DNA of 44,893 nt from Serpentinicella sp031432315 (lineage in GTDB: Bacteria > Bacillota > Clostridia > Peptostreptococcales > Natronincolaceae), in the NCBI RefSeq assembly GCF_031432315.1, contig NZ_JAVKGO010000014.1, positions 1 through 44,893 on the forward strand, given 5' to 3'. Positions 16,690-25,335 of the stretch are shown piece after piece. Both the position numbers and the translations under genes were made by a program. Within the stretch, counting starts at the first letter, position 1. Every line of letters begins with the position of its first letter. The notes under the pieces were generated by a model. The model did not search any database. It saw only the letters and a list, made by a program, of their open reading frames with translations, and was not told where the DNA came from.

Positions 16690-16825
16690 GGTTTCAAAAG
16701 GTATAAAAGGATTCATTGGTGCTTTACATACTTTGGACATTTATTAGGGCATAAGGAAATTTTTGGTATTTGAAGACAAAGCAACTAAATCCATAGTAAA
16801 TGGCGATATATATTTTGGAGGGAAC
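16690..16825 (+). pseudogene. fragment of a metallo-beta-lactamase-fold hydrolase gene
   Basis: Short broken pieces read as part of an MBL-fold hydrolase: in one frame GFIGALHT, in another FGHLLGH, and back in the first VFEDKATKSIVNGDIYFGGN, which resembles the usual HTxGHxxGH...GDxxF arrangement. The last piece runs in frame into the GNAT gene, which explains an open frame back to 16763 without a ribosome site. The rest of the hydrolase is gone. Because the match is short, this stays tentative. Confidence 0.4.
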
Positions 16826-17332
16826 ATGTTGACTGAAAAAGAGTTTAGACAATTCTGGGAGATTTATGAGTATTCATTTCCAGAAGCAGAGAAACGTAGG
16901 GAATCAGATCAAAGAAAACTAATGAAAAATAAAAGATACAGTATAAAAACTTATTGCGAAAAAGGGGATATGGTTGGGTTTATTACTTTTTGGCACTTTG
17001 ATACATTTACATTTATAGAGCATTTTGCCATAAAGGAAGCACTTAGAGGCTCGGGGTATGGCAGAAAAATTTTAGAAGATGTTAAGAAGCATTACGGTGA
17101 TAATTTGGTATTAGAAGTGGAATTGCCTAATGAAACTATGGCAATTAGGCGCATTGACTTTTACGAAAAAGCAGGATTTTATTACAATAATTTTGATTAT
17201 ATCCAACCACCACTAAAAAAAGAAGGCAAGTCAATACCACTAAGGCTAATGTCTAGTCCAGTTAAACTTGAAGAAAAAGATTTTGAAGCTATAAAAGATA
17301 TACTGTATACAGAGGTATATCAAGTTAGTTAA
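16826..17332 (+). CDS. GNAT family N-acetyltransferase
   Basis: 168 aa. The acetyl-CoA loop is seen as LRGSGYGRKILEDVKKHYG, preceded by the core strands GFITFWHFDTFTFIEHFAI and followed by FYEKAGFYYN, the typical GNAT end. The substrate is unknown. I start at ATG 16826 because TTGGAGGG lies just upstream; the frame is open further back only because it continues into an older gene fragment. It stands alone and ends in a strong terminator. Confidence 0.85.
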   Translation: MLTEKEFRQFWEIYEYSFPEAEKRRESDQRKLMKNKRYSIKTYCEKGDMVGFITFWHFDTFTFIEHFAIKEALRGSGYGRKILEDVKKHYGDNLVLEVELPNETMAIRRIDFYEKAGFYYNNFDYIQPPLKKEGKSIPLRLMSSPVKLEEKDFEAIKDILYTEVYQVS

Positions 17333-17385
17333 CGATAATTAATGATAGTAAAACATGGCTAAAAAAATAGAATATAACGATAAGC

Positions 17386-17437
17386 GTCTTAAGTGTATTA
17401 TCAAAATTATATTTTGGTAATACACTTAAGACTTTTT
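17386..17437 (+). terminator. long hairpin terminator after the GNAT gene
   Basis: A 22-bp stem with one G-U pair (GTCTTAAGTGTATTA on the left, TAATACACTTAAGAC on the right), a 3-base loop and a following T-run. It isolates the GNAT gene from the ArsR promoter. Confidence 0.9.
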
Positions 17438-17471
17438 AAATTTCAAAAGAAAAAAATAACAAAATAAAAAT

Positions 17472-17500
17472 TTGACAAATAAAACTTAAAAGGATAACAT
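17472..17500 (+). promoter_or_regulatory. promoter of the arsR-type gene
   Basis: TTGACA (17472-17477), 17 bases, TAACAT (17495-17500). The predicted start of transcription falls at the palindrome 17505-17524, which suits repression by the ArsR protein encoded next. Confidence 0.7.
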
Positions 17501-17504
17501 ACAC

Positions 17505-17524
17505 ATATACCCATATGGGAATAT
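17505..17524. promoter_or_regulatory. palindromic operator candidate
   Basis: The centre CCCATATGGG is a perfect palindrome, with weaker A/T symmetry outside it. It overlaps the expected transcription start, 40 bases before the ArsR-family start codon. Binding by that regulator is inferred from position. Confidence 0.6.
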
Positions 17525-17559
17525 AATAAATATTAAATTAAATAACAGGATGTGAAAAT

Positions 17560-17913
17560 ATGGATGAATTAACTCATTTATTTAAAACTTTATCCGATGA
17601 AACACGGATGCGAATTCTTGTTCTACTATATCACAAGGAACTATGTGTATGTCAATTACAGGGGATATTAGAAGCACCGCAACCCAAAATTTCTAAACAT
17701 CTAAGCAAGCTGAAAGATAAAGGATTTGTTAAAGATACACGGCAAGAGCAATTTATTTTTTATTATTTAAATAAAGAAAATAAATTTATTCAAGAACTTC
17801 TAGAAAATATCATCCTAAGCATACAAGATAATCCAGTATTAAAGAATGATGTAGATAGACTAGGCTTATCAGATACATTTATCAATGCACAAAAGCAGAA
17901 AAAAACAAAATGA
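17560..17913 (+). CDS. ArsR-family transcriptional repressor
   Basis: 117 aa winged-helix regulator. The start LFKTLSDETRMRILVLL, the metal site ELCVCQL (two Cys, as in the ArsR arsenite motif ELCVCDLC, but the third Cys is absent), the recognition helix QPKISKHLSKLKDKGFV and the wing before FYYLNKEN are clear. Thiol-binding As(III), Sb(III) or another soft metal is the likely signal. It precedes a CSCS permease and a mini-thioredoxin and probably represses them and itself through the CCCATATGGG site. Confidence 0.9.
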   Translation: MDELTHLFKTLSDETRMRILVLLYHKELCVCQLQGILEAPQPKISKHLSKLKDKGFVKDTRQEQFIFYYLNKENKFIQELLENIILSIQDNPVLKNDVDRLGLSDTFINAQKQKKTK

Positions 17914-18077
17914 ACTTAAGTTTTTGCAGAATCAATAAACAAAATTATATGTGGTAGTTCATTATTTATTGACTTAAAGCACTGAATTTAAGTCTCAAAA
18001 CAAGTGGTAAATACGAAGTTGAGAAGCTGTGTTTTGAATTATGTAATATATTTGAATATGTATAGGTGGTGAAAAAT

Positions 18078-19094
18078 ATGGATGTAATAACACAAATATT
18101 TAACTTTTTTAGTGATCAGTTTTTAAGAATGACATGGTTATTTGAACTTGCAAGACTACTAGTTGAAAAAGTATTTGGGCTACCAATTGACGAAAGACTT
18201 GGTGGAAGTATTCATTTTTTTATTTATGATACTATCAAAATTTTTATACTGTTATCCGTACTCATTTTTGCAATATCTTATATACAAAGTTATTTTCCTC
18301 CTGAGAGAACAAAAAAGATTCTTGGGGGCATAAAAGGAATAAAAGGAAACGTACTGGGAGCAGTACTAGGAACCATTACACCGTTTTGCAGTTGTTCTAG
18401 CATACCTATTTTTATAGGATTTACTTCAGCTGGGTTACCTGTAGGCGTTACATTTTCATTTTTAATATCCTCGCCTCTTGTGGACTTAGCATCACTACTT
18501 CTTCTAATCTCTTTTTTTGGTATAAGAATAGGAGTAGCCTATGTAGTAGTTGGATTAATTTTAGCAATAATCGGTGGTACCATTATTGATAAATTAGGGT
18601 TAGAAAATCAGGTAGAAGGTTATGTTAGAGAGATAGATGATGTTGATACAGAAATTCCTGAAATGACACGAAGAGAAAGAATATCTTATGCAAAAGATCA
18701 AGTTAAAGAAGTGATTAACAGAGTCTGGATTTATGTTTTGATTGGTATTGGAATAGGTGCAACAATCCATAACTGGATACCTCAACCTATAATAGAAAAT
18801 GTCATCGGTAAAAATAATCCCTTTGCAGTATTACTAGCAGCAATAGTCGGCATACCAATGTATGCAGATATATTTGGAACTTTGCCAATTGCGCAGGCTT
18901 TATTCTTCAAAGGAGTTGGCGTCGGAACCGTACTATCATTTATGATGGCAGTAACAGCGCTTTCTGTGCCATCTATGATTATGCTAAGTAAAGTCGTAAA
19001 ACCTAAACTTTTAGGAATATTTATTGGAATTGTTTCAATAGGCATTATTATTATAGGATATACATTTAACGCAATAGCTTATTTATTTGTATAG
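18078..19094 (+). CDS. permease of the ArsP/DUF318 family
   Basis: About 338 aa with eight or so membrane helices. The loop TPFCSCSSIPIFIGF with the C-S-C pair and the second half-repeat (MYADIFGTLPIAQALF) are typical of this two-repeat permease family, which includes organoarsenical exporter ArsP and Cu/Zn efflux SO_0444. A soluble charged linker (about residues 180-215) separates the halves. AGGTGG upstream favours ATG 18078; GTG 18066 is possible. It lies 164 bases after the ArsR gene and before a thioredoxin-like gene. Export of a metal or metalloid is inferred from the family and regulator. Confidence 0.87.
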   Translation: MDVITQIFNFFSDQFLRMTWLFELARLLVEKVFGLPIDERLGGSIHFFIYDTIKIFILLSVLIFAISYIQSYFPPERTKKILGGIKGIKGNVLGAVLGTITPFCSCSSIPIFIGFTSAGLPVGVTFSFLISSPLVDLASLLLLISFFGIRIGVAYVVVGLILAIIGGTIIDKLGLENQVEGYVREIDDVDTEIPEMTRRERISYAKDQVKEVINRVWIYVLIGIGIGATIHNWIPQPIIENVIGKNNPFAVLLAAIVGIPMYADIFGTLPIAQALFFKGVGVGTVLSFMMAVTALSVPSMIMLSKVVKPKLLGIFIGIVSIGIIIIGYTFNAIAYLFV

Positions 19095-19126
19095 AATTTT
19101 AATAATTTAAAAGGAGTGATTATATT

Positions 19127-19354
19127 ATGGTAATAAAAGTACTAGGAACTGGTTGTGCGAATTGCGATAAGCTAGAAAAAAACACAAAAAAAGCTGTAGA
19201 AGAAAAAGGTGTTGATGTAACAATTGAAAAAGTAACGGATATAAAGGAAATTATGAAATACGGAGTTATGAAAACACCCGCTTTAGTGGTAGATGAAAAA
19301 GTTAAAATCGCCGGTAGAGTAGCATCCCCTGACGATATAAAAAAGCTTTTATAG
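19127..19354 (+). CDS. small thioredoxin-like protein (redox-active disulfide protein type)
   Basis: 75 aa. Thioredoxin fold of the MTH895 type: VIKVLGTGCANCDKLEKN with the CxxC pair at residues 10-13, then KTPALVVDEKV with the cis-Pro and a C-terminal helix. Such proteins commonly accompany ArsR-regulated permeases and may deliver reducing power or a thiol ligand to the substrate. AAAAGGAG precedes the ATG, and a terminator follows, closing the three-gene set. Confidence 0.9.
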   Translation: MVIKVLGTGCANCDKLEKNTKKAVEEKGVDVTIEKVTDIKEIMKYGVMKTPALVVDEKVKIAGRVASPDDIKKLL

Positions 19355-19363
19355 TTTTGCATG

Positions 19364-19410
19364 ACAACAAAAAATCTCTTTATCCTAACGGATAAGGGAT
19401 TTTTTGTTGT
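19364..19410. terminator. terminator of the ArsR-permease-thioredoxin set
   Basis: Near-perfect 21-22 bp stem (ACAACAAAAAATC..TTATCC / GGATAA..GATTTTTTGTTGT) with loop TAAC, starting ten bases after the stop codon. The T-rich right arm supplies the tail. From 19411 to 19656 I see no gene. Confidence 0.9.
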
Positions 19411-19656
19411 GTAAAAAATATAAAGTAGATAAATAACAATAAATACTCAATATAAAAATTTTATACATAAATAAAATTATATGTTAGATTTTCCTAAACA
19501 AAACAAATCCAACAAATGAACAATTTCACAAATATGAACCCGAGGTAAAGTGAGTCATGCTAAAGTGTTAAGGGGACTTTGTGAGTAAATAAAATTATTA
19601 CATACATTGAATTTTTAGAAAATACTAAATAATAAAAAATATTAGTTAAAAATATA

Positions 19657-19685
19657 TTGACAATTTCGACAAATTTCGATATATT
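19657..19685 (+). promoter_or_regulatory. promoter of the ABC transporter operon
   Basis: TTGACA (19657-19662), 17 bases, TATATT (19680-19685). The spacer contains the tandem sequence ATTTCGACAAATTTCGA, two copies of ATTTCGA, a possible repressor site. It lies 89 bases before the start codon of the binding protein. Confidence 0.65.
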
Positions 19686-19773
19686 TATTCTTATCTTAAT
19701 AAAAAAATTACTAAATAATTTTAAGCACTCTAATTTCTTTGCAAGGATTAAAGTGACCAAGGAGGAAAATGAC

Positions 19774-21291
19774 ATGAAAAAAACAGTTACCCTGCTACTG
19801 GCATTAACATTAGTTGTAACGATCTTTGCAACTGGGTGTGGCAGAAATGAAAGAGATTTAGAAACATTAGTAGTAGCTTCAATGTCTGATGCGAGATCAT
19901 TAGATCCCCACGGAACAAATGACAATGCTTCATCAAGAGTAATGAAACAAATCTACAACACATTAATGGAACAACAAGATGATCTAGAAGTTGATTTTGG
20001 ATTAGCAAAAGATTATGAAATGGTAAGTGAAACTGAGTACAGATTCGAACTTCATCAAGGGGTTTTATTCCATAATGGTGAAGAGTTAACTTCTAATGAT
20101 GTTAAATTTACCTTTGAAAGAATGAAAGAGATTTCACCTGCTGCATTTTTAATTGATCCAATTGACAGAGTTGAGATTGAAGATGACTATAACTTTACAA
20201 TTCATCTTAAATTTCCATTTGGACCATTTATCACACATTTATCCCATACTGCAACAGCAATTGTAAATGAAAAAGCAGTGTTAGAAGCTGGTGAAGACTT
20301 TGGAAGAAATCCAGTAGGAACAGGACCATTCAAATTTGTAGAATGGAATTCTGGAGATTCAATAAAACTAGAAAGATTTGATGCTTACTACGAAGGACCA
20401 GCAGCATCAAAATATGTATTATTTAGATTTATATCAGAAAATACACCAAGAGCCATTGCACTAGAAAATAATGAGGTAGACGTAATTTATGATGTAGGAC
20501 CAGAAGACTTTGGAAATTTAGCTCAGCGTGATGGTATTGTAGGACTTCAAACTGATGGGTTAACTACTTTCTACTTAGGCTTTAACGTAGAAAAGGAACC
20601 ATTTAATGATGTAAGAGTAAGACAAGCAATCAATTTAGCTTTAGATGTTGATTTAGCTACAGAAGTTGCTTTTCAAGGATATGCAAATACCGCAAAAGGA
20701 CCTTTGTCACCAAATGTACAATTTGCTAACAATGATATAGAAGGTTATGGACATGACATAGAAGAAGCAAAGAGATTATTGGCTGAAGCAGGTTTTGAGG
20801 ATGGATTCTCAACAAGTATTTGGACAAATGACAACCCAGTTAGAGAAAGATACGCTGCAATATTTCAAGAGCAATTAGCTCAAGTTGGTATTGAAGTATC
20901 AATAGAGACTATGGAATTTGCACCATACCTAGATAGAACAGCCCTAGGAGAGCATGATATGTTTATGCTTGGATGGGTTGCAGTAACAGGGGATGCAGAC
21001 TATGGATTATACTCACTGTTCCACTCAGATGAATTTGGTGATGCTGGAAACAGAACATTCTATGCGAACCCAAGAGTAGATGAATTATTAGATATCGGTA
21101 AAACATCACCTCTTGAAGAAGATAGAGCAGCAGCTTATTACGAAGTACAACAAATTATTTTTGAAGAAGCACCATGGGTATTCCTTGCTTTCAGAGACGA
21201 GCTTAATGCTCATAGAGATCATGTAGAAGGATTTAACCCGCATATGGCAGGGCACCATAGCCTATACAGAGTTTTCAATAACAAACAATAA
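19774..21291 (+). CDS. peptide-type ABC transporter, substrate-binding lipoprotein
   Basis: 505 aa SBP_bac_5 (OppA/DppA/NikA) family protein. A lipoprotein signal (residues 1-21, lipobox before Cys in FATGCGRN) anchors it outside the membrane. Family motifs include SDARSLDPH, LAKDYEMVSETEYRFELHQGVLFHNGEELTSNDVKFTFER, NPVGTGPFKFVEW and QAINLALD. CAAGGAGG lies eight bases before ATG 19774, so the longer open frame back to 19657 is not used. It opens the transporter operon. Substrate (oligopeptide, dipeptide or other) cannot be told from sequence. Confidence 0.95.
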   Translation: MKKTVTLLLALTLVVTIFATGCGRNERDLETLVVASMSDARSLDPHGTNDNASSRVMKQIYNTLMEQQDDLEVDFGLAKDYEMVSETEYRFELHQGVLFHNGEELTSNDVKFTFERMKEISPAAFLIDPIDRVEIEDDYNFTIHLKFPFGPFITHLSHTATAIVNEKAVLEAGEDFGRNPVGTGPFKFVEWNSGDSIKLERFDAYYEGPAASKYVLFRFISENTPRAIALENNEVDVIYDVGPEDFGNLAQRDGIVGLQTDGLTTFYLGFNVEKEPFNDVRVRQAINLALDVDLATEVAFQGYANTAKGPLSPNVQFANNDIEGYGHDIEEAKRLLAEAGFEDGFSTSIWTNDNPVRERYAAIFQEQLAQVGIEVSIETMEFAPYLDRTALGEHDMFMLGWVAVTGDADYGLYSLFHSDEFGDAGNRTFYANPRVDELLDIGKTSPLEEDRAAAYYEVQQIIFEEAPWVFLAFRDELNAHRDHVEGFNPHMAGHHSLYRVFNNKQ

Positions 21292-21337
21292 TAATATATA
21301 AACAATGAGTATGAACTTGTATAACTAAATTATAAAG

Positions 21338-21367
21338 TTGGGCCATTTAATATAATGGCCCAATTTT
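21338..21367 (+). terminator. intra-operon hairpin after the binding protein gene
   Basis: TTGGGCCAT / ATGGCCCAA with an 8-base loop and TTTT behind it. It sits between the binding protein and first permease genes, where partial termination would give more binding protein than membrane components. Confidence 0.85.
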
Positions 21368-21396
21368 CAATTAATAGTGGATTTGGAGGTAATTGT

Positions 21397-22323
21397 ATGT
21401 ATAGGTATATTTTAAAACGTCTATTAATGTTAATACCTGTTATGCTAGGCGTCTCGTTAGTGGTGTTTACAATTATGTACTTTACTCCAGGTGATCCTGC
21501 AAAGGTCATGTTAGGAGAAAGAGCACCTCAAGCTGAAGTTGAAGCACTAAGAGAGCAAATGGGTTTAAATGAACCATTTCATAAACAATATATTAGTTTT
21601 ATAAGTAATGCAGTAAGAGGAGACTTAGGGAGATCTTTAGTAACGAAGCAACCAGTCGCTACTGAGTTGATTTCAAGATTTCCAGCTACATTAAAATTAG
21701 CCGGTGCTGCAGTATTAATATCCATATTAATAGGAATACCAGTCGGAATTATATCCGCTACAAAACAATATTCATTATTTGACATGGTTAGTATGATTTT
21801 TGCACTTATAGGAGTTTCTATGCCTAATTTTTGGCAAGGGTTGATGATGGTACTCTTGTTTTCTGTTACCCTGGGTTGGCTACCCTCAAGTGGATATGGA
21901 ACTTTTAGCCATTTAATACTACCAGCAATAACAATAGGCACAAGTTCCGCAGCGATTATAACTCGTATGACACGATCAAGTATGTTAGAAGTAGTTAGAC
22001 AAGACTATATAAGAACAGCAAGAGCAAAAGGTTTAAAAGAAAATCTGGTAATCAATAGACATGCTCTAAAAAATGCGCTTATTCCAGTTGTTACTGTAAT
22101 CGGATTACAGTTTGGTTATCTTCTAGGAGGAGCTGTTTTAACTGAAACCATATTCGCGTGGCCAGGGGTTGGGCGTTTAATGGTTGAAGCCATAAGACAA
22201 AAAGATTACTTTGTTGTACAGGGTGGCGTTTTATTGATTGCTTTAATGTTCAGTCTTGTCAATCTAGGTGTTGACATTCTATATGCATTTCTAGACCCAA
22301 GAATAAAGGCGCAATATAAATAA
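21397..22323 (+). CDS. peptide-type ABC transporter permease (OppB/DppB-like)
   Basis: 308 aa with six membrane helices. MYRYILKRLLMLIPVMLGVSLVVF at the start, the TPGDPAKVMLGE loop, and the EAA motif region YIRTARAKGLKENLVINRHALKNALIPVVT are typical of the BPD_transp_1 family. GGAGG before ATG 21397 decides the start. Followed 11 bases later by the second permease. Confidence 0.95.
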   Translation: MYRYILKRLLMLIPVMLGVSLVVFTIMYFTPGDPAKVMLGERAPQAEVEALREQMGLNEPFHKQYISFISNAVRGDLGRSLVTKQPVATELISRFPATLKLAGAAVLISILIGIPVGIISATKQYSLFDMVSMIFALIGVSMPNFWQGLMMVLLFSVTLGWLPSSGYGTFSHLILPAITIGTSSAAIITRMTRSSMLEVVRQDYIRTARAKGLKENLVINRHALKNALIPVVTVIGLQFGYLLGGAVLTETIFAWPGVGRLMVEAIRQKDYFVVQGGVLLIALMFSLVNLGVDILYAFLDPRIKAQYK

Positions 22324-22334
22324 GGAGGGGTACT

Positions 22335-23243
22335 ATGAAAACAACAGCAGAACAACAAGTGAAAACAATCAATGATGCTAAGGCCCCTCAAAAACCAAAA
22401 AAGAGGAGTCAATGGGCAGAAGTTTGGAGACGTCTTAAAAGAAATAAAATGGCGATGTTTGGCTTAGTAATATTAATTGTCATTATACTAACAGCAATTT
22501 TTGCTGACTTTATAGCACCACATAGTTATAGAGAGCAAAACCTTAGAAACATAAATCAACCACCAAGTGCTGAACACATCCTTGGTACAGATGATTTAGG
22601 TAGAGATGTTTTTAGTAGAATTATTTATGGATCCCGTGTATCATTACAGGTTGGATTAGTTGCAGTAGGTATCTCTATTATTGCGGGAGGAAGTTTAGGT
22701 GCTATCGCTGGTTATTATGGCGGTAAGCTAGATAATATAATTATGAGAATTATGGATGTATTTTTAGCTATTCCTCAAATACTGCTTGCTATTGCCATAG
22801 TTAGTGCCTTTGGTGGTGGACTTTTTAAAGTGATGATAGCGGTAGGTATTAGTTCTATTCCAACCTATGCCCGTATTGTTAGGGCGTCAGTTATTACTAT
22901 CAAGGAACAAGAATTTATCGAAGCAGCTAGAGCAATCGGTGCAAATGACTTTAGAATAATATCAAAGCATATTATACCTAATTCAATGGCGCCAATCATT
23001 GTTCAAGGAACCTTAGGGGTTGCAGGGGCAATTTTATCTGCCGCTGGTTTAAGCTTTATCGGTTTAGGGATTGAGCCTCCAACACCTGAATGGGGAGCGA
23101 TGCTTTCAAACGGACGACATATTATAAGAACAGCACCTCATGTAGCAACCTTCCCTGGGGTTGCCATAATGATTACGATCTTCTCATTGAACCTTTTAGG
23201 AGATGGATTGAGAGATGCGTTAGATCCTAGACTAAAACAATAA
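22335..23243 (+). CDS. peptide-type ABC transporter permease (OppC/DppC-like)
   Basis: 302 aa. A charged cytoplasmic N-terminus (about 35 residues) precedes the first helix. LGTDDLGRDVFSRIIYGSRVSLQVG is the OppC_N signature and EFIEAARAIGANDFRIISKHIIPN the EAA loop that contacts the ATPases. AAGGAGGGG precedes the ATG. Pairs with the OppB-like subunit. Confidence 0.95.
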   Translation: MKTTAEQQVKTINDAKAPQKPKKRSQWAEVWRRLKRNKMAMFGLVILIVIILTAIFADFIAPHSYREQNLRNINQPPSAEHILGTDDLGRDVFSRIIYGSRVSLQVGLVAVGISIIAGGSLGAIAGYYGGKLDNIIMRIMDVFLAIPQILLAIAIVSAFGGGLFKVMIAVGISSIPTYARIVRASVITIKEQEFIEAARAIGANDFRIISKHIIPNSMAPIIVQGTLGVAGAILSAAGLSFIGLGIEPPTPEWGAMLSNGRHIIRTAPHVATFPGVAIMITIFSLNLLGDGLRDALDPRLKQ

Positions 23244-23264
23244 TAGGGATTGGAGTGAAAAATT

Positions 23265-24248
23265 GTGTCAGAGACAATTTTAAATATAAAAAGTCTTAAG
23301 GTTGAGTACAATACCCAGGAAGGTTCTGTGAAAGCTGTTGATAATCTTTCCTTTAGCCTTAACAAGGGTGAAACCTTAGGATTAGTTGGAGAAACAGGAG
23401 CGGGTAAAACCACAACTGCTTTATCCATTATGCAGTTAGTGCCTAATCCGCCTGGAAAAATTGTAGATGGAGAAATCTATTTTAATGGAATAAATTTATT
23501 AAATCAAAAGAATGATGAAATGAGAAAAATAAGAGGGAATAAAATATCAATGATATTCCAAGACCCTATGACATCTCTTAACCCAGTAATGACAGTGGGT
23601 TCTCAAATAGCAGAGACGATTATGCTTCATCAAAAATTCAGTAAGAAACGAGCGGCAGAAAAAGCAGAAGAAATGCTTGATTTAGTTGGTATCCCTAAAA
23701 ATAGAGCTGGGGAATATCCCCATCAGTTTAGTGGAGGCATGAGACAAAGAGTAGGAATTGCAATGGCCCTTTCATGTAACCCTGAACTTCTGATTTCAGA
23801 TGAACCAACTACTGCCCTAGACGTTACCATTCAAGCCCAAGTACTAGAGCTAATGAAAAAATTAAAAGAACAGTTTAAAACATCAATGCTATTAATTACT
23901 CATGATTTAGGTGTTGTTGCAGAAGTATGTGACAAAGTAGCAATTATGTATGCAGGTAAAGTTGTTGAATTTGCAGATGTACACACACTGTTCACCAAGC
24001 CAAAGCATCCATATACAAAAGGGTTATTCAACTCAATACCAAGCTTAGATGAAGAGGTAGATCGGTTAAAGCCGATTAAAGGTACTATGCCTGATCCTAC
24101 CAATTTACCAAGGGGTTGTTCCTTTCACCCGAGATGCCCTTATGCACAAGAAATTTGTAAAGTGCAAGAACCAGATATAACTGAGCTAGAGGATGGCACA
24201 AAAGTGTCTTGCTTAATATATCAAGGTCTTGTATCTGATGGGAAATAG
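23265..24248 (+). CDS. peptide-type ABC transporter ATPase (OppD/DppD-like)
   Basis: 327 aa. Walker A GETGAGKTT, signature FSGGMRQRVGIAMAL, Walker B LLISDEPTTALD and switch His in LLITHDLG are complete, and the C-terminal oligo_HPY segment with CSFHPRCPYAQEIC is present. GTG start with GGAGTG upstream. It forms the heteromeric ATPase with the OppF-like subunit nine bases downstream. Confidence 0.95.
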   Translation: MSETILNIKSLKVEYNTQEGSVKAVDNLSFSLNKGETLGLVGETGAGKTTTALSIMQLVPNPPGKIVDGEIYFNGINLLNQKNDEMRKIRGNKISMIFQDPMTSLNPVMTVGSQIAETIMLHQKFSKKRAAEKAEEMLDLVGIPKNRAGEYPHQFSGGMRQRVGIAMALSCNPELLISDEPTTALDVTIQAQVLELMKKLKEQFKTSMLLITHDLGVVAEVCDKVAIMYAGKVVEFADVHTLFTKPKHPYTKGLFNSIPSLDEEVDRLKPIKGTMPDPTNLPRGCSFHPRCPYAQEICKVQEPDITELEDGTKVSCLIYQGLVSDGK

Positions 24249-24256
24249 GGGGTTAA

Positions 24257-25210
24257 ATGATGAAAGAGACTTTATTAGAAGTAAAAAATCTAAAAAAACA
24301 TTTTCAAACAAATAAAGGTTTATTACATGCTGTAGATGGGGTAAACTTTGAAATAAAAAAAGGTGAAACATTAGGGATCGTAGGAGAAAGTGGTTGTGGT
24401 AAGTCTACTACTGGTAGAGTTGTATTAAGGTTACTTGAAGCTACAGAAGGTGAAATATTATTTGAAGGTACAGATATCAGACAATTTAATAATAAACAAT
24501 TAAGAGATGTTAGGAAGGAAATGCAAATAGTATTTCAAGATCCCTTCGCATCTTTAAATCCAAGATTAAGTTTATCAGAAATAATCGGAGAACCCTTTGA
24601 GATTTTTAACATGTATAAACCAAAGGAAAGAGAAGAAAAAGTAATTGAACTAATGGAATTAGTAGGTTTAAGTCAGAGACTTATAAATGCCTATCCCCAT
24701 GAATTAGATGGAGGAAGAAGACAAAGAGTTGGAATAGCAAGAGCCTTAGCACTAAATCCAAAGTTTATTGTTTGTGATGAACCAGTATCAGCCCTGGACG
24801 TATCTATCCAAGCGCAAATTCTAAATCTGATGCAAGATCTACAAGAAAGATTAGGGTTAACTTATATGTTTATATCCCATGATTTAAGTGTAGTAAAACA
24901 CATTAGTAATAGAATAGCGGTTATGTATTTAGGGAAGGTTGTTGAAATAACAACATCATCGGAAGTATTTAAAAACCCATTACACCCGTATACAAAGGCT
25001 TTATTATCAGCAATACCAATTCCTAAAATTGGGCAAAAGAGAGAAAGAATCATACTAAAGGGAGATGTACCAAGTCCTATCAATCCTCCAAAAGGTTGTA
25101 GATTTGCCGGTAGATGCCCATATGTTATGGATAAATGCCGTCAACAAGATCCAGAATTAATTGACTTAGGTAGTGATCATTCCGTAGCATGTCATCTAGT
25201 CAATAAATAA
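24257..25210 (+). CDS. peptide-type ABC transporter ATPase (OppF/DppF-like)
   Basis: 317 aa. Walker A GESGCGKST, Walker B FIVCDEPVSALD, switch His in FISHDLS and the C-terminal GCRFAGRCPYVMDKC are intact. The ABC signature reads LDGGRRQR in place of LSGGQRQR; an Asp at the serine position is known in a clade of OppF-like proteins and suggests one of the two ATP sites is less active. Last gene of the operon, followed by a terminator. Confidence 0.95.
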   Translation: MMKETLLEVKNLKKHFQTNKGLLHAVDGVNFEIKKGETLGIVGESGCGKSTTGRVVLRLLEATEGEILFEGTDIRQFNNKQLRDVRKEMQIVFQDPFASLNPRLSLSEIIGEPFEIFNMYKPKEREEKVIELMELVGLSQRLINAYPHELDGGRRQRVGIARALALNPKFIVCDEPVSALDVSIQAQILNLMQDLQERLGLTYMFISHDLSVVKHISNRIAVMYLGKVVEITTSSEVFKNPLHPYTKALLSAIPIPKIGQKRERIILKGDVPSPINPPKGCRFAGRCPYVMDKCRQQDPELIDLGSDHSVACHLVNK

Positions 25211-25236
25211 AAAATCCTCCCCATATGGATTATAAT

Positions 25237-25271
25237 AAAAAGCGTATTGTCAATAAGACAATACGCTTTTT
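25237..25271. terminator. bidirectional terminator between ABC operon and deoD
   Basis: AAAAAGCGTATTGTC / GACAATACGCTTTTT with a 5-base loop, A-run on one side and T-run on the other. It lies between convergent units and can serve both. Confidence 0.92.
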
Positions 25272-25335
25272 GTACGTGAAACTCTAAGTATTCTTACCAT
25301 AATAGTGTTAAAATTAGAGTCAATAATACACGGTT

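Noticed and set aside
24257..25210. OppF-like ATPase as a degenerate, inactive protein because of the LDGGRRQR signature
   Set aside because: All other ATPase motifs are intact and this signature variant is known in a clade of OppF-like subunits, so no inactivation is implied.
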